A DNA stretch of 64,000 bases, from positions 145,774-209,773 of the forward strand of contig NZ_JBHTLM010000009.1 in assembly GCF_042678945.1 (NCBI RefSeq). Reading direction: 5' to 3'. This DNA comes from Fontibacillus puldeungensis. GTDB lineage: Bacteria > Bacillota > Bacilli > Paenibacillales > Paenibacillaceae. The notes beneath the pieces are model-generated. The model made no database searches and had not been told where the DNA came from. It saw only the letters and a list, made by a program, of their open reading frames with translations. The position numbers and the translations under genes are program-made. This document shows, piece by piece, positions 33,409 through 42,321 of this stretch (position 1 is its first letter; each line of letters starts with the position of its first letter).

Positions 33409-35022
33409 TTATTTTTTAGCAGTCTTCTTAACCCAACTGGCGATATCATCGACAATGGTTTTGGAAACGTTGGAAGGCTGAGCGTATTCCGCTCCGATCG
33501 AAACGCCGTCATATTCCGCAAGCAGATGGTTGACTTTCGGATAAGATTTAAACTCGACATCCTTGCGGTCCTTCAAGGCCGCTTTCCAGCCCTCGAACTG
33601 GCTCATAAGCACTTGCCAATCGTTTTCCCCTTGCAGAACAAGCATCGGTCCGCTTTGCTTCTTGACAAGCTCGGAGGGAACATAGTTCTTCTGTTCAAAC
33701 CACCAGTATGCAGGCGGAAGCGGGAAATTGTTCGGCATATTGTCCACTGTGTACTTCGGATCGTTGATGATATTGGCGATTGCAATGTATTGCGCTGCTT
33801 GCTGCTCATATGGCGTAGCGTCCATCCCTAATTTTTTGACGCGATTCACGATTTCTTTTTGCTGTTCGGCCAATACATCAGCAAATTTGCCGCTAGGTCC
33901 GGACAAAAGAATGGTTCCGGCGATCGATTTGTTCTGATCGTTTGCGATGATGAGAGGCATCGCAAATCCACCTTGACTGTGTCCAGCTACGAAAATTTGG
34001 GTAGCCTCGATGCCTTCCGTCTTCTTCAGCAATTCTACGGCCGTCAGCGCGTCATCGACGGTTTCCCGTTTGAGCGTAAATTTATCGTCTGAGGCTACCT
34101 TGAATGAATGCTCATAAGTCACCTTGTCGTAACGAAGTACGGCGATGCCTTGTGCGGCAAGACCCACAGCAAGGTCGCGGAAAGGCTTGGCGCCGCCGAT
34201 GGACTCATCGCGGTCATTGGTGCCAGAGCCATGCACAAGGACTACGGCTGGGAACGGTCCCTTACCGGCTGGAAGCGTTAATGTGCCCGGTAGGGCGAAG
34301 GCCCCGCTGCCTATAGTCACTTCCCGTTCAGTGTATGCCGCAGCGTTGTCATAAGCCGGCTTTTGATACGTTGAAGCCGTCGCGACAGCCAGGTATAAGT
34401 CGTCTACCTTCCCGGCGGAGTTCAGCCGTACCGTGAGGGTGAACGGTATTTTGTCAGTGTTGAACGTGTAGGTCACATTCCGGTAAACGCTGTTTACACT
34501 TTCTTGCTTGGCCGGCTGCTGCTCGGTTTTGCCAAACAAGGCGGCATTGTTTTTCCACAGCTTACCAAGCATTGGCGCAGGAAGGGCAAAAGCGGAAGAT
34601 TCGCTAACGTACTTCGCTGCTTTGTCCCCATTTCCGGATTGAATCTCCTTCAGGAACAAATCCGCCGTATCCGGTTTCACTACATCCGTTAGCCATTTCG
34701 AGATGAGTGCGGGATCGACAATTGCGCGTCCTTCAGTAATCCGTACTGGCTCACTCAGAGATACGGTTTTGCCGTCTAATACGGCATTCGTTGCTCCAAG
34801 GTTAAGTACGAGCACATGATCTCCTTTCTTGAGCGTAATCGTGCCTTTGCTCTGATTCCAATGTACTTCCGCCCCCAGCTTGGCGGCAGCTTCCCGAATG
34901 GGAAGGCCAGAGGTTTTAGCCGGCTCGGCTGCAGACACGGACGCTGTCGGTAAAGCGAGGCTGGCAGCCAGAGTAACCGCTGCGGCAGATTGTAGCCATT
35001 TTGATGATTTGGATTTGGACAT
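33409..35022 (-). CDS. Secreted alpha/beta hydrolase with N-terminal copper-amine-oxidase-like domain
   Basis: 537 aa. A Sec signal peptide (KSSKWLQSAAAVTLAASLALPTASVSA, cleavage ~31) is followed by a Cu_amine_oxidN1-like 'stalk' domain (~38-110, PIREAAAKLGAEVHWNQSKGT...VDPALISKWL), a DUF3887-like middle part and a C-terminal alpha/beta hydrolase (~240-537). Hydrolase motifs: VLVHGSGTNDRDES, AGHSQGGF, GENDWQV and VNHLL. AAGGAGGA precedes ATG on the minus strand. It is 28 bases after the DUF1648 gene, so it may be the third gene of the gntR operon. Confidence 0.87.
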   Translation of the reverse strand: MSKSKSSKWLQSAAAVTLAASLALPTASVSAAEPAKTSGLPIREAAAKLGAEVHWNQSKGTITLKKGDHVLVLNLGATNAVLDGKTVSLSEPVRITEGRAIVDPALISKWLTDVVKPDTADLFLKEIQSGNGDKAAKYVSESSAFALPAPMLGKLWKNNAALFGKTEQQPAKQESVNSVYRNVTYTFNTDKIPFTLTVRLNSAGKVDDLYLAVATASTYQKPAYDNAAAYTEREVTIGSGAFALPGTLTLPAGKGPFPAVVLVHGSGTNDRDESIGGAKPFRDLAVGLAAQGIAVLRYDKVTYEHSFKVASDDKFTLKRETVDDALTAVELLKKTEGIEATQIFVAGHSQGGFAMPLIIANDQNKSIAGTILLSGPSGKFADVLAEQQKEIVNRVKKLGMDATPYEQQAAQYIAIANIINDPKYTVDNMPNNFPLPPAYWWFEQKNYVPSELVKKQSGPMLVLQGENDWQVLMSQFEGWKAALKDRKDVEFKSYPKVNHLLAEYDGVSIGAEYAQPSNVSKTIVDDIASWVKKTAKK

Positions 35023-35050
35023 ATAAATTCCTCCTTAATTAGACATCTGA

Positions 35051-36160
35051 CTAAATGAAAGGCAAAAATGAGGCAAGAAGAATAACTGCCAAGATACCAA
35101 TCAGGATGATCCACCCGGCCGGGCGGGCAAAGTTAAGCGTCCAGCCGATCCCCATTCTTTTCTCCACAAAGATCGAAGGGTCCTGTGGATTAAAGTAGAT
35201 CGCTCCAAGCTTCCAGTAACGATCATCGTTCGGCGGAGCTGCATGGGAGCCTGCGTCAGAATGCTCCGAAAGTTTGATCCGGCTGCCTCCTTGGCCCGTC
35301 ACGAAGGAAAGAATGAACGCGGACAGAACGATAAAGAGGGGCATCAAAATACTAAGGAGCATTACAATTTGCGTATTTTGAGGGTTCAGCATGTTTAATT
35401 GAGTGAATGAAAACATGAGAACCATAGCTAGCCCTGACAGCACGGTGAATGCTGACCATCTGCGGCGAAATGCGGCATTTTGCAAAGCGGACTGCTCTGG
35501 ATTGCCTGCCTGGAGCTGCTGCTTGCTCTTTTGGATGCTCCAATTGACCAGAAAAAATATCGCGGTCATAATGGCCTGCATGATGTTTGGAAACAGGACG
35601 GTGCGATAGGATTTGGCGGCACTACTTAGGACATTTCCATCAAAATCGAACCGCATAGCGACCTGATCAGGTATCCGGTTGTAGTTAGCCAGCACGAAGA
35701 CTGCACTGATCGCTATAATTGCGACATGAATAAGAAACCATCCGTTCGACCATGTGAGCTTTTGCCGGTGAAACCCGGTGTCCACCGCCAAAATCGATTT
35801 TTGCACCGGGTCTAAGGACAGGGTTGGGCGAAGCTTTCTCATTCGGAAATAATAAATTAGGTTCATCGTAATGGAAATCGCAATGGCAGCTCCGATAAAG
35901 AGGCTCATTACTACGTTTTGCCCGTTTCCGTCCAGGCCCAGCAGACCGATGCTGCAAGTCAGAAGCAGGACCGCATAAATGGCACTACTAATAGCAGCGT
36001 ACTGCTTGCGCATCCGCCGCAGCAGCTCGCTGTGATACTGTGCTGCACTCACAGATACTCCAAAACTAACCGTTTCCCTCGTCAAAAACGGCATAAAAGA
36101 TAGGACAGCCAGCAGCGGCAAAAACATTAAAATAGCAATCAATGCTGACAGCAGTTGCAT
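35051..36160 (-). CDS. DUF1648/DUF5808 multi-pass membrane protein
   Basis: 369 aa with about nine hydrophobic segments. The DUF1648 pattern NRIPDQVAMRFDFDGNVLS lies near residues 160-180. The C-terminal DUF5808-like segment DDRYWKLGAIYFNPQDPSIFVEKRMGIGWTLNFARP ends in a last helix. Proteins of this type are related to the SdpI immunity family and commonly pair with a YtrA-type GntR regulator, as here (6 bases after the regulator). Molecular function is not known. Confidence 0.8.
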   Translation of the reverse strand: MQLLSALIAILMFLPLLAVLSFMPFLTRETVSFGVSVSAAQYHSELLRRMRKQYAAISSAIYAVLLLTCSIGLLGLDGNGQNVVMSLFIGAAIAISITMNLIYYFRMRKLRPTLSLDPVQKSILAVDTGFHRQKLTWSNGWFLIHVAIIAISAVFVLANYNRIPDQVAMRFDFDGNVLSSAAKSYRTVLFPNIMQAIMTAIFFLVNWSIQKSKQQLQAGNPEQSALQNAAFRRRWSAFTVLSGLAMVLMFSFTQLNMLNPQNTQIVMLLSILMPLFIVLSAFILSFVTGQGGSRIKLSEHSDAGSHAAPPNDDRYWKLGAIYFNPQDPSIFVEKRMGIGWTLNFARPAGWIILIGILAVILLASFLPFI

Positions 36161-36166
36161 ACGGTC

Positions 36167-36559
36167 TTACTCCTTTCGGGTTTGCGTTATCTTCAGGTAG
36201 ATATGTTCAACCGTCTTCAGCAGATCATCCTTGGTCATTCCGCGGCAGATGGCTTCGGCGACGATCGGTCTTAGCTCCTCAAGCTGCTTATTCAGGAAAT
36301 CCTCTGTAACTGGAGGCATTCCTTCGGGATGAACAACTACGCCTTTCTGGCGATGCACTTGAATGTAGCCATCCTGTTTTAGCAAGGTGTAGGCTTTATT
36401 CACGGTGTGAAGGTTAACTCCAATATCGGAGGCCAGATTGCGAACCGAGGGCAAGGGCTCTCCCGGTTTCAGACGCCCGCTCGCAATTCCTTCGATGATC
36501 TGATGAACCAACTGCGTGTAAATAGGGACATCAGATTGCATATCCAGCTCAATGATCAC
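36167..36559 (-). CDS. GntR-family transcriptional regulator (YtrA subfamily)
   Basis: 130 aa: an N-terminal winged helix (PIYTQLVHQIIEGIASGRLKPGEPLPSVRNLASDIGVNLHTVNKAYTLLKQDGYI) and only a short C-terminal helical part, the layout of the YtrA subfamily, which lacks a large ligand domain. Start GTG 36559 with AGGAGGTGA upstream. First gene of a probable operon with the DUF1648 protein and secreted hydrolase. The palindrome just upstream (36587-36609) suggests autorepression. YtrA-type regulators often answer cell-envelope antibiotics; here that is inference. Confidence 0.92.
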   Translation of the reverse strand: MIIELDMQSDVPIYTQLVHQIIEGIASGRLKPGEPLPSVRNLASDIGVNLHTVNKAYTLLKQDGYIQVHRQKGVVVHPEGMPPVTEDFLNKQLEELRPIVAEAICRGMTKDDLLKTVEHIYLKITQTRKE

Positions 36560-36586
36560 AGCGGCGTCACCTCCTAATTGTTCTAA

Positions 36587-36609
36587 CTGTTATACATGTA
36601 ATATAACAG
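36587..36609. promoter_or_regulatory. Palindromic operator upstream of the gntR gene
   Basis: CTGTTATA (36587-36594) and TATAACAG (36602-36609) are perfect 8-bp inverted arms 7 bp apart, directly upstream of the GntR ribosome site on the minus strand. Probably the autoregulatory site, overlapping the promoter. Confidence 0.65.
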
Positions 36610-36677
36610 ATAAAAATCGGGGTGTAAAGTACGCCGGATAGGTTTCTATCTTGATCTTAGAAAGGAGAATCATTAAT

Positions 36678-36689
36678 ATGGGGGTATGA
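36678..36689 (+). other. Three-codon ORF overlapping the marR start
   Basis: ATG GGG GTA TGA at 36678-36689, ten bases after AAAGGAG (36661-36667). Its TGA overlaps the marR ATG (36686-36688). The marR start itself is 18 bases from the ribosome site, too far for direct use. Confidence 0.45.
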
Positions 36690-37108
36690 TAGAACATAAT
36701 GCTGCTTCCATGATTAGTAAAATACGAGATGCTGTAAATAAAATGATCGTCACCGAACTGGAAAAGAACGGGGTTGCGGATATCGCTCCTTCGCACGGGG
36801 ATATCCTTTCTTTGCTGTACCATTCTTACGGGATGCCCATCAGCGTTTTAGCCGAGAAAATCAACCGTTCTCAACCTACGGTTACCGTTCTAGTTAATAA
36901 ACTAGTTCGGCTTGGTTATGTAGAAAGAAAGAAGGATGACAAAGACAAACGGGTCACCTTGATCAGACTGACCGAGAAGGGGGAGAGCATCGGGCCCTTA
37001 TTCCACCAAGTCTCAAATAGGCTGAATGAAATCATTTATGAAGGGCTGGATCTGGAGGAACAAGAGAAGCTAGAGAATATGCTTAAGCGCATTTTGCAGC
37101 GATTTTGA
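36686..37108 (+). CDS. MarR-family transcriptional regulator
   Basis: 140 aa winged helix regulator: GDILSLLYHSYGMPISVLAEKINRSQPTVTVLVNKLVRLGYVERKKDDKDKRVTLIRLTEKGE, the full MarR HTH and wing, flanked by dimerisation helices. ATG 36686 overlaps a three-codon reading frame. Two near-perfect palindromes lie between this gene and the hydrolase gene that follows (93 bases), suggesting that the regulator controls that hydrolase, perhaps in response to its substrate. That link is inference. Confidence 0.92.
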   Translation: MIEHNAASMISKIRDAVNKMIVTELEKNGVADIAPSHGDILSLLYHSYGMPISVLAEKINRSQPTVTVLVNKLVRLGYVERKKDDKDKRVTLIRLTEKGESIGPLFHQVSNRLNEIIYEGLDLEEQEKLENMLKRILQRF

Positions 37109-37122
37109 TTTTTTTAGAAAAA

Positions 37123-37177
37123 TACATAGACATCTATGTAATTGTGATGTATCTTTTAATACATAGATATCTATGCA
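37123..37177. promoter_or_regulatory. Two MarR-type operators upstream of the hydrolase gene
   Basis: TACATAGA-CA-TCTATGTA (37123-37140) is a perfect 18-bp palindrome. TACATAGATATCTATGCA (37160-37177) is the same site with one mismatch. Centres are 37 bp apart. They lie between marR and the hydrolase start at 37201. Confidence 0.8.
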
Positions 37178-37200
37178 AATTTGATGCAGGAGGAATTACA

Positions 37201-38022
37201 ATGCAATGTCATCTGGATAAAATCACCATAGAGTATGAAGTGCGGGGAACTGGATTTCCGATGTTGATGCTTCACGGAGCGGGCTGTGATCGAAATTTGA
37301 TGATCGGGTGCATGGAGCCGTTTTTTGAAAACCACCTCGGCTGGAAAAGGATTTACCTGGATCTGCCCGGTATGGGACGTACGAAAGGGGAAGACTGGAT
37401 TCAAAGCTCGGACGATATGCTGGAAATTGTAGAGCAATTTGTTGATAAAGTTCTGCCGGATGAGCGCTTCGCTTTGGCTGGAGAATCCTATGGTGGGTAT
37501 TTGTCGAGAGCTCTGCTTACCAAAAGACCGGATCAAATCGAGGGGATGCTGCTCATTTGTCCTTCCGCAGGTATCGCAAGGCGAGATGCACCTTCATTTC
37601 AAGTGATGTACAAAGATGAGGAGTATCTGGAATCCATGAAGGACAATGTTGCCTTTAGCGAATTTACGCGTATCCAGGTCGTTCAGGATGCTTATAACTT
37701 CGAACGCTTTAAAGCGGAAATATTCAGTGGGCTGCAGGTGCGGGATATAGCTTTTATGGAGCGGATTTTTTCACGAAATGACCTGACTGTGAGTGAGGAG
37801 TTAGAGGAGCCATATGAAAAACCTGTTCTCATTCTTGCGGGAAGGCAGGATCATTCGACAGGCTACCGAAACCAGTGGGAATTCGCTCAGGAATATCCGC
37901 ACGCCAGCTACGTCATGCTGGATCGCGCCGGTCATAACCTGCAAATCGAACAGCCTCGGCTGTTCCAGGCTCTGGTTAGCGAATGGATGGACCGGGTGGA
38001 GGAAAAGCGTTTGACCAAGTGA
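37201..38022 (+). CDS. Alpha/beta hydrolase, probable MarR target
   Basis: 273 aa. ATG 37201 follows CAGGAGGAATTACA; an upstream in-frame extension runs through the operators and is discarded. Motifs: PMLMLHGAGCDRNL (oxyanion region), ALAGESYGGYLSR (nucleophile elbow, G-E-S-Y-G), ILAGRQDHSTGY (acid) and LDRAGHNLQIEQP (catalytic His). Similar proteins include prolyl iminopeptidase-like and carboxylesterase enzymes. Substrate unknown. Paired operators upstream suggest inducible expression under the neighbouring MarR protein. Confidence 0.85.
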   Translation: MQCHLDKITIEYEVRGTGFPMLMLHGAGCDRNLMIGCMEPFFENHLGWKRIYLDLPGMGRTKGEDWIQSSDDMLEIVEQFVDKVLPDERFALAGESYGGYLSRALLTKRPDQIEGMLLICPSAGIARRDAPSFQVMYKDEEYLESMKDNVAFSEFTRIQVVQDAYNFERFKAEIFSGLQVRDIAFMERIFSRNDLTVSEELEEPYEKPVLILAGRQDHSTGYRNQWEFAQEYPHASYVMLDRAGHNLQIEQPRLFQALVSEWMDRVEEKRLTK

Positions 38023-38063
38023 AAGACTTCTTGTAAGCATAAACAGGGAAGGAGAATAACGGG

Positions 38064-38189
38064 AGAAAAAGAATAACGATCTACGGGTCGCTCTTGTCCG
38101 CCACTTGTCTTTTGATTGGAATAGAAGGATGACAAGTGGCTCCCAAATGCGGACGTAAAACTCCCTACGATTCGTTATTCTCTTTCTTG
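38064..38189. repeat. Nested 126-bp inverted repeat
   Basis: Outer arms of ~24 bp (core AGAATAACGA at 38070-38079 with TCGTTATTCT at 38172-38181) pair with few mismatches. Inner arms GTCCGCCACTTGTC (38096-38109) pair with GACAAGTGG plus CGGAC (38131-38139 and 38150-38154). It lies between the 3' ends of the 37201 hydrolase and acnA. It could be a small non-autonomous transposable element remnant or a folded 3' untranslated region. Confidence 0.6.
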
Positions 38190-38199
38190 AAGCAACAAA

Positions 38200-38240
38200 A
38201 AACGCGAGTAGCAAGGGAACCCTAGCTCTCGCGTTTCTTG
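38200..38240. terminator. Bidirectional terminator between hydrolase and acnA
   Basis: AAACGCGAG (38200-38208) with CTCGCGTTT (38228-38236); an inner AGGG/CCCT pair extends the stem. A T-run follows on the plus side and an A-run precedes it (T-run for acnA on the minus strand). Confidence 0.85.
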
Positions 38241-38290
38241 CATCTTCATGGTCCCGTTTCAAACGGACGGCTGGAGATGGTCAAGCATAC

Positions 38291-41008
38291 TTAAGCGTTC
38301 GCTTGAATCATTTGACGCAGCACGGTTTGCAGGATGCCGCCGTTATGGTAGTAATCAACGTCCACCATGCTGTCCAGACGGGCGATGGCCTTAAATTCAA
38401 ATTTGCTGCCATCCTGACGGGTGGCCGTTACGGTCAAGGTTTGACCCGGCTTAACGTCGTTGCTGAGGCCGGCGATATCGAATGTCTCGGTACCGTCGAT
38501 GCCGAGCGATTTCCAGCTTGCTCCTTCCGCAAATTGCAGCGGCAATACACCCATGCCGACGAGATTGCTGCGGTGAATCCGTTCAAAGCTTTCGGCAATG
38601 ACCGCTTTAACGCCGAGCAAATAGGTGCCTTTAGCCGCCCAGTCGCGGGAGCTGCCGGTGCCGTATTCTTTGCCTGCGATAACAACAAGGTTTTGACCGT
38701 CGGCCTGATATTTCATCGAAGCATCGTAGATGGACAACACTTCATCCGTAGGCAGGTATTTCGTAACTCCGCCTTCCGTCCCCGGAGCCACCTGGTTGCG
38801 GATTCGGATGTTGGCGAACGTACCGCGCATCATTACTTCATGGTTGCCACGGCGGGAGCCGTAGGAATTGAAGTCCTTGCGGGCGACGCCATGATCGTTC
38901 AAATAATGGCCGGCTGGGCTGGTCGGCGAAATGTTGCCAGCCGGTGAAATGTGGTCGGTCGTTACGGAATCGCCGAGCAGCGCAAGCACGCGAGCGTCGC
39001 GAATGTCGGCGATATCGTGCAGGCCTTCGCCGAGCTTCTCGAAGAACGGCGGGTTTTGAATGTAGGTGGATTTTTCATCCCACTCATACAGCTCGCCTTG
39101 CGGAACCGGAATCGAATTCCAGCGTTCGTTTTGCGTAAACACATGCTCATATTTACTGCGGAACATTTCCGGGCTGATCGACTTGCTGATCGCTTCCTTG
39201 ATTTCCGCAGAGGAAGGCCAAATTTCCTTCAAGTAAACCGGCTGATCGTTTTGATCGTAGCCGATCGGATCATTTTGCAGATCGATGTTGACCGTGCCGG
39301 CCAGCGCATAAGCTACCACGAGTGGCGGGGAAGCCAGGTAGTTCGCCTTCACCTGCGCGTGTACGCGGCCTTCAAAGTTCCGGTTGCCGGAAAGTACCGC
39401 GGCAACAGTTAGATCGTTATCGGCAATCGCCGCGCTCACTTCCTCAGGAAGCGGACCGGAGTTACCGATACAGGTGGCGCAGCCATAACCAGCGACATGG
39501 AAGCCGAGCGCTTCCAAAGGCTTGATCAGGTCTGCTTTTTGCAAATACTCGGTAACAACAAGGGAGCCTGGGGTCAAGCTGCTCTTTACATAACCCGGTT
39601 TCTTAAGGCCGCGTTCAACGGCCTTCTTCGCGAGCAGCCCTGCGCCGACCATAACGCTCGGATTGGACGTGTTCGTGCAGCTCGTAATCGCCGCGATCAC
39701 AACGGCACCGGCTTTCAGCTCGCTGATTGTGCCGTCAGGGTGCTTCACCGGAACAGCTTCAGCAATTTTTTCCTCGCTGAGCCCATAACCGCCTTTATCG
39801 ACCGGCGTACGGATGATGGAGTTAAAGCTTTCCTTCATAGCCGTCAGTTCGATGCGGTCCTGCGGACGTTTCGGTCCGGCCAAGCTTGGAACGACTGTGC
39901 TGAGATCGAGCTCGATCAGATCGGAGAACTCGGGATCCGGCGTTTCGTTCGTGCGGAACATCCCTTGCGCTTTGTAATAAGCTTCAACGAGAGCGATTTG
40001 CTCCTCGGAACGGCCGGTGCTGCGCAGGTAGGCCAGTGTTTCCTGGTCAACCGGGAAGTAACCGATGGTAGCGCCGTATTCCGGTGCCATGTTGGCTACG
40101 GTAGCACGATCGGCTAGACCGATGTTGGCCAGACCCGGGCCGTAAAATTCCACGAATTTGCCGACAACGCCCTTCTTGCGCAGCATTTGCGTGACGGTAA
40201 GAGCGAGGTCCGTCGCTGTTGCGCCTTCTGCCAGACTGCCGGTCAGTTTGAAGCCAATAACCTCCGGCGCCACAAAATAAAGTGGTTGTCCGAGCATGCC
40301 CGCCTCGGCTTCGATCCCGCCTACGCCCCAGCCGACAACGCCAAGGCCGTTGATCATCGTCGTGTGAGAATCCGTACCGACAAGAGAGTCCGGGAAGACG
40401 ACTGTTTCGCCGTCAACTGTTTTGGTAGCTGCTACGGACGCCAGATATTCCAGGTTGACCTGGTGAACGATACCGGTAGCCGGAGGCACAGCGCGGAAAT
40501 TGTTAAATGCCGTTTGCGCCCAGCGCAGGAACCGGTAGCGCTCCTCATTGCGTTCGAATTCAACGTTCATGTTGTATTCCAGCGCGTCCGGTGAACCAAA
40601 GGCATCCACCATGACAGAATGGTCGATAACGAGGTCCACGGGAACGAGCGGATTAATTTGCTTCGGATCGCCACCGGCTTTCTTTACAGTGTCGCGCATG
40701 GCGGCCAAATCGACGACGACGGGAACGCCGGTGAAGTCTTGAAGCACGATACGCGCCGGGATAAACGGAATTTCCTTGTTTTCATCGCGGCCTTCGCTCC
40801 ACCCAGCGATTTGTTTGACATGCTCCTCCGTGATCGCTCTTCCGTCGAATTGGCGAACAGCAGCTTCCAGGAGCACTTTAATGGAAAATGGAAGTTTGGA
40901 AATGTTACCGAGGCCCTTCTCCTCCAAGGATTGCAGGTTAAAGTAACGGTAGCTTTTCCCCCCGACTTCAAGGGAACGGGCAGCGGAGAAAAAATCTTTT
41001 GCAGACAT
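38291..41008 (-). CDS. acnA: Aconitate hydratase
   Basis: 905 aa, the usual size of AcnA/CitB. The start is at 41008 (MSAKDFFSAARSL), preceded by AAGGAGGTACTCAA; a longer open frame to 41089 has no ribosome site. [4Fe-4S] cysteines are in ITSCTNTSNPSVM and GYGCATCIGNSGPL. Also conserved: SLVGTDSHTTMINGLGVVGWGVGGIEAEAGMLGQ, FVEFYGPG and YGTGSSRDWAAKGT near the C-terminus. TCA-cycle isomerisation of citrate; the iron-free form acts as an RNA-binding regulator in B. subtilis. Monocistronic. Confidence 0.97.
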   Translation of the reverse strand: MSAKDFFSAARSLEVGGKSYRYFNLQSLEEKGLGNISKLPFSIKVLLEAAVRQFDGRAITEEHVKQIAGWSEGRDENKEIPFIPARIVLQDFTGVPVVVDLAAMRDTVKKAGGDPKQINPLVPVDLVIDHSVMVDAFGSPDALEYNMNVEFERNEERYRFLRWAQTAFNNFRAVPPATGIVHQVNLEYLASVAATKTVDGETVVFPDSLVGTDSHTTMINGLGVVGWGVGGIEAEAGMLGQPLYFVAPEVIGFKLTGSLAEGATATDLALTVTQMLRKKGVVGKFVEFYGPGLANIGLADRATVANMAPEYGATIGYFPVDQETLAYLRSTGRSEEQIALVEAYYKAQGMFRTNETPDPEFSDLIELDLSTVVPSLAGPKRPQDRIELTAMKESFNSIIRTPVDKGGYGLSEEKIAEAVPVKHPDGTISELKAGAVVIAAITSCTNTSNPSVMVGAGLLAKKAVERGLKKPGYVKSSLTPGSLVVTEYLQKADLIKPLEALGFHVAGYGCATCIGNSGPLPEEVSAAIADNDLTVAAVLSGNRNFEGRVHAQVKANYLASPPLVVAYALAGTVNIDLQNDPIGYDQNDQPVYLKEIWPSSAEIKEAISKSISPEMFRSKYEHVFTQNERWNSIPVPQGELYEWDEKSTYIQNPPFFEKLGEGLHDIADIRDARVLALLGDSVTTDHISPAGNISPTSPAGHYLNDHGVARKDFNSYGSRRGNHEVMMRGTFANIRIRNQVAPGTEGGVTKYLPTDEVLSIYDASMKYQADGQNLVVIAGKEYGTGSSRDWAAKGTYLLGVKAVIAESFERIHRSNLVGMGVLPLQFAEGASWKSLGIDGTETFDIAGLSNDVKPGQTLTVTATRQDGSKFEFKAIARLDSMVDVDYYHNGGILQTVLRQMIQANA

Positions 41009-41259
41009 TTGAGTACCTCCTTGTTTCATTAGATGAAACCATATTTCAAAAATTGATCTTCTGACATCAGTATACCGTCCCTTTTGCATCGAGTAAAGAA
41101 CTTTTTATGCGAAATAGAGCCTGATTTATCCCTGATGTGGTGCGGGTGAATAGGCTTCCAAGGCATGGCCAAATAACCCCTTCGTCACCCCCTTAGAAGG
41201 TACATACTCCAAACCGGGCTTTCATATAAATGAAGTGACCCAAAAAGGAGGCGTTGCCA

Positions 41260-42264
41260 GTGGCGGAGGAATGGAGAAAGACGTTGTCGGTCTATGTAAA
41301 CGAGCAAAACCAGGAAGAAGTCGATTACCGCACTCCCAGCGCGGGGACAGTCGTCACAGATCTCGATTATTTAATGCGGCGCGGTGAACGTAAACAAAGG
41401 CTGGAAGGTTGGTACCGGAGTCGTGGCGCTGCGCCGTTGCGTTGTGAAACCCGGGCCAAGCTAGTCCGTGAAATCGAAAACCGCGATGGCGAGGTCGAGG
41501 TCGATCTGCAGCTTTCACGAAAAATATATTACGAAAAGGGTGGAGTTCATCATCAAGAGGAGCGGATAGAGAAGCAGCGGCTTACGCTCCAGCGGGACGG
41601 GGGAAGCTGGATGATCTCCCGGGTAGATCAACCGGTTCCAGAACGCCATCCTTCCCCGGTAATGCAGCTGCTAACGGATCTTACTCCGAACAACTCAAAA
41701 CAAGGGCTACCCAGTCCGTTTTTAAATCGGCATGTACTGGGATATTCGTCCGCTCGAAGTGTGGCTTATCGCCGAGAAGATGCCGTGCTCTATGCCGACC
41801 GTTGGTGGGACAGCTTTAACCCGGAATTCGCTGCTTTTGAAGTAGATTGCACCAATTATATCTCCCAAAGTCTCTTTGCAGGCGGAGCCCCAATAAACTA
41901 TACTGGAAAAAGAGAATCGGGCTGGTGGTACAAAGGATACGTCGGCAAACAAGAAGCCTGGAGCTATAGCTGGTCCGTTGCAAATGCTCTTGAAAGGTTC
42001 CTCGCTACCAGCAACTCCGGACTTCGCACTGAGCTTCGCGAGCGACCAGAACAGCTGCAACTGGGGGATGTCATCATCTACGATTGGGACGGTAAAGGTG
42101 CTTACCAGCACAGTACCATCGTGACCGCATTTGACGCCGGCGGCATGCCGCTGGTAAACGCCCATACGACGCCGAGCAAACACCGCTATTGGGACTACCG
42201 GGATTCCTATGCCTGGAGCGAAGATACGGTGTATCGTTTTTTTCATATCGCGGACCGGTTCTGA
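41260..42264 (+). CDS. Amidase-domain protein (cell-wall hydrolase-like)
   Basis: About 334 aa; GTG 41260 is eight bases after AAAGGAGG. The C-terminal half has the amidase_6 (PF12671-type) pattern: YADRWWDSFNPEFAAFEVDCTNYISQSLFAGG with the candidate catalytic Cys, and GKGAYQHSTIVTAFDAGGMPLVNAHTTPSKHRYWDYR with the His. The N-terminal half (~1-140) is a charged, unfamiliar domain. No signal peptide is evident, which is odd for a wall enzyme. ddl follows 57 bases on, fitting a peptidoglycan theme. Confidence 0.82.
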   Translation: MAEEWRKTLSVYVNEQNQEEVDYRTPSAGTVVTDLDYLMRRGERKQRLEGWYRSRGAAPLRCETRAKLVREIENRDGEVEVDLQLSRKIYYEKGGVHHQEERIEKQRLTLQRDGGSWMISRVDQPVPERHPSPVMQLLTDLTPNNSKQGLPSPFLNRHVLGYSSARSVAYRREDAVLYADRWWDSFNPEFAAFEVDCTNYISQSLFAGGAPINYTGKRESGWWYKGYVGKQEAWSYSWSVANALERFLATSNSGLRTELRERPEQLQLGDVIIYDWDGKGAYQHSTIVTAFDAGGMPLVNAHTTPSKHRYWDYRDSYAWSEDTVYRFFHIADRF

Positions 42265-42321
42265 ACATGTCAGCTAAACCTTTTACTGGCAGCTAGGAAA
42301 ACAAATGAAAAGAGGTTACCC

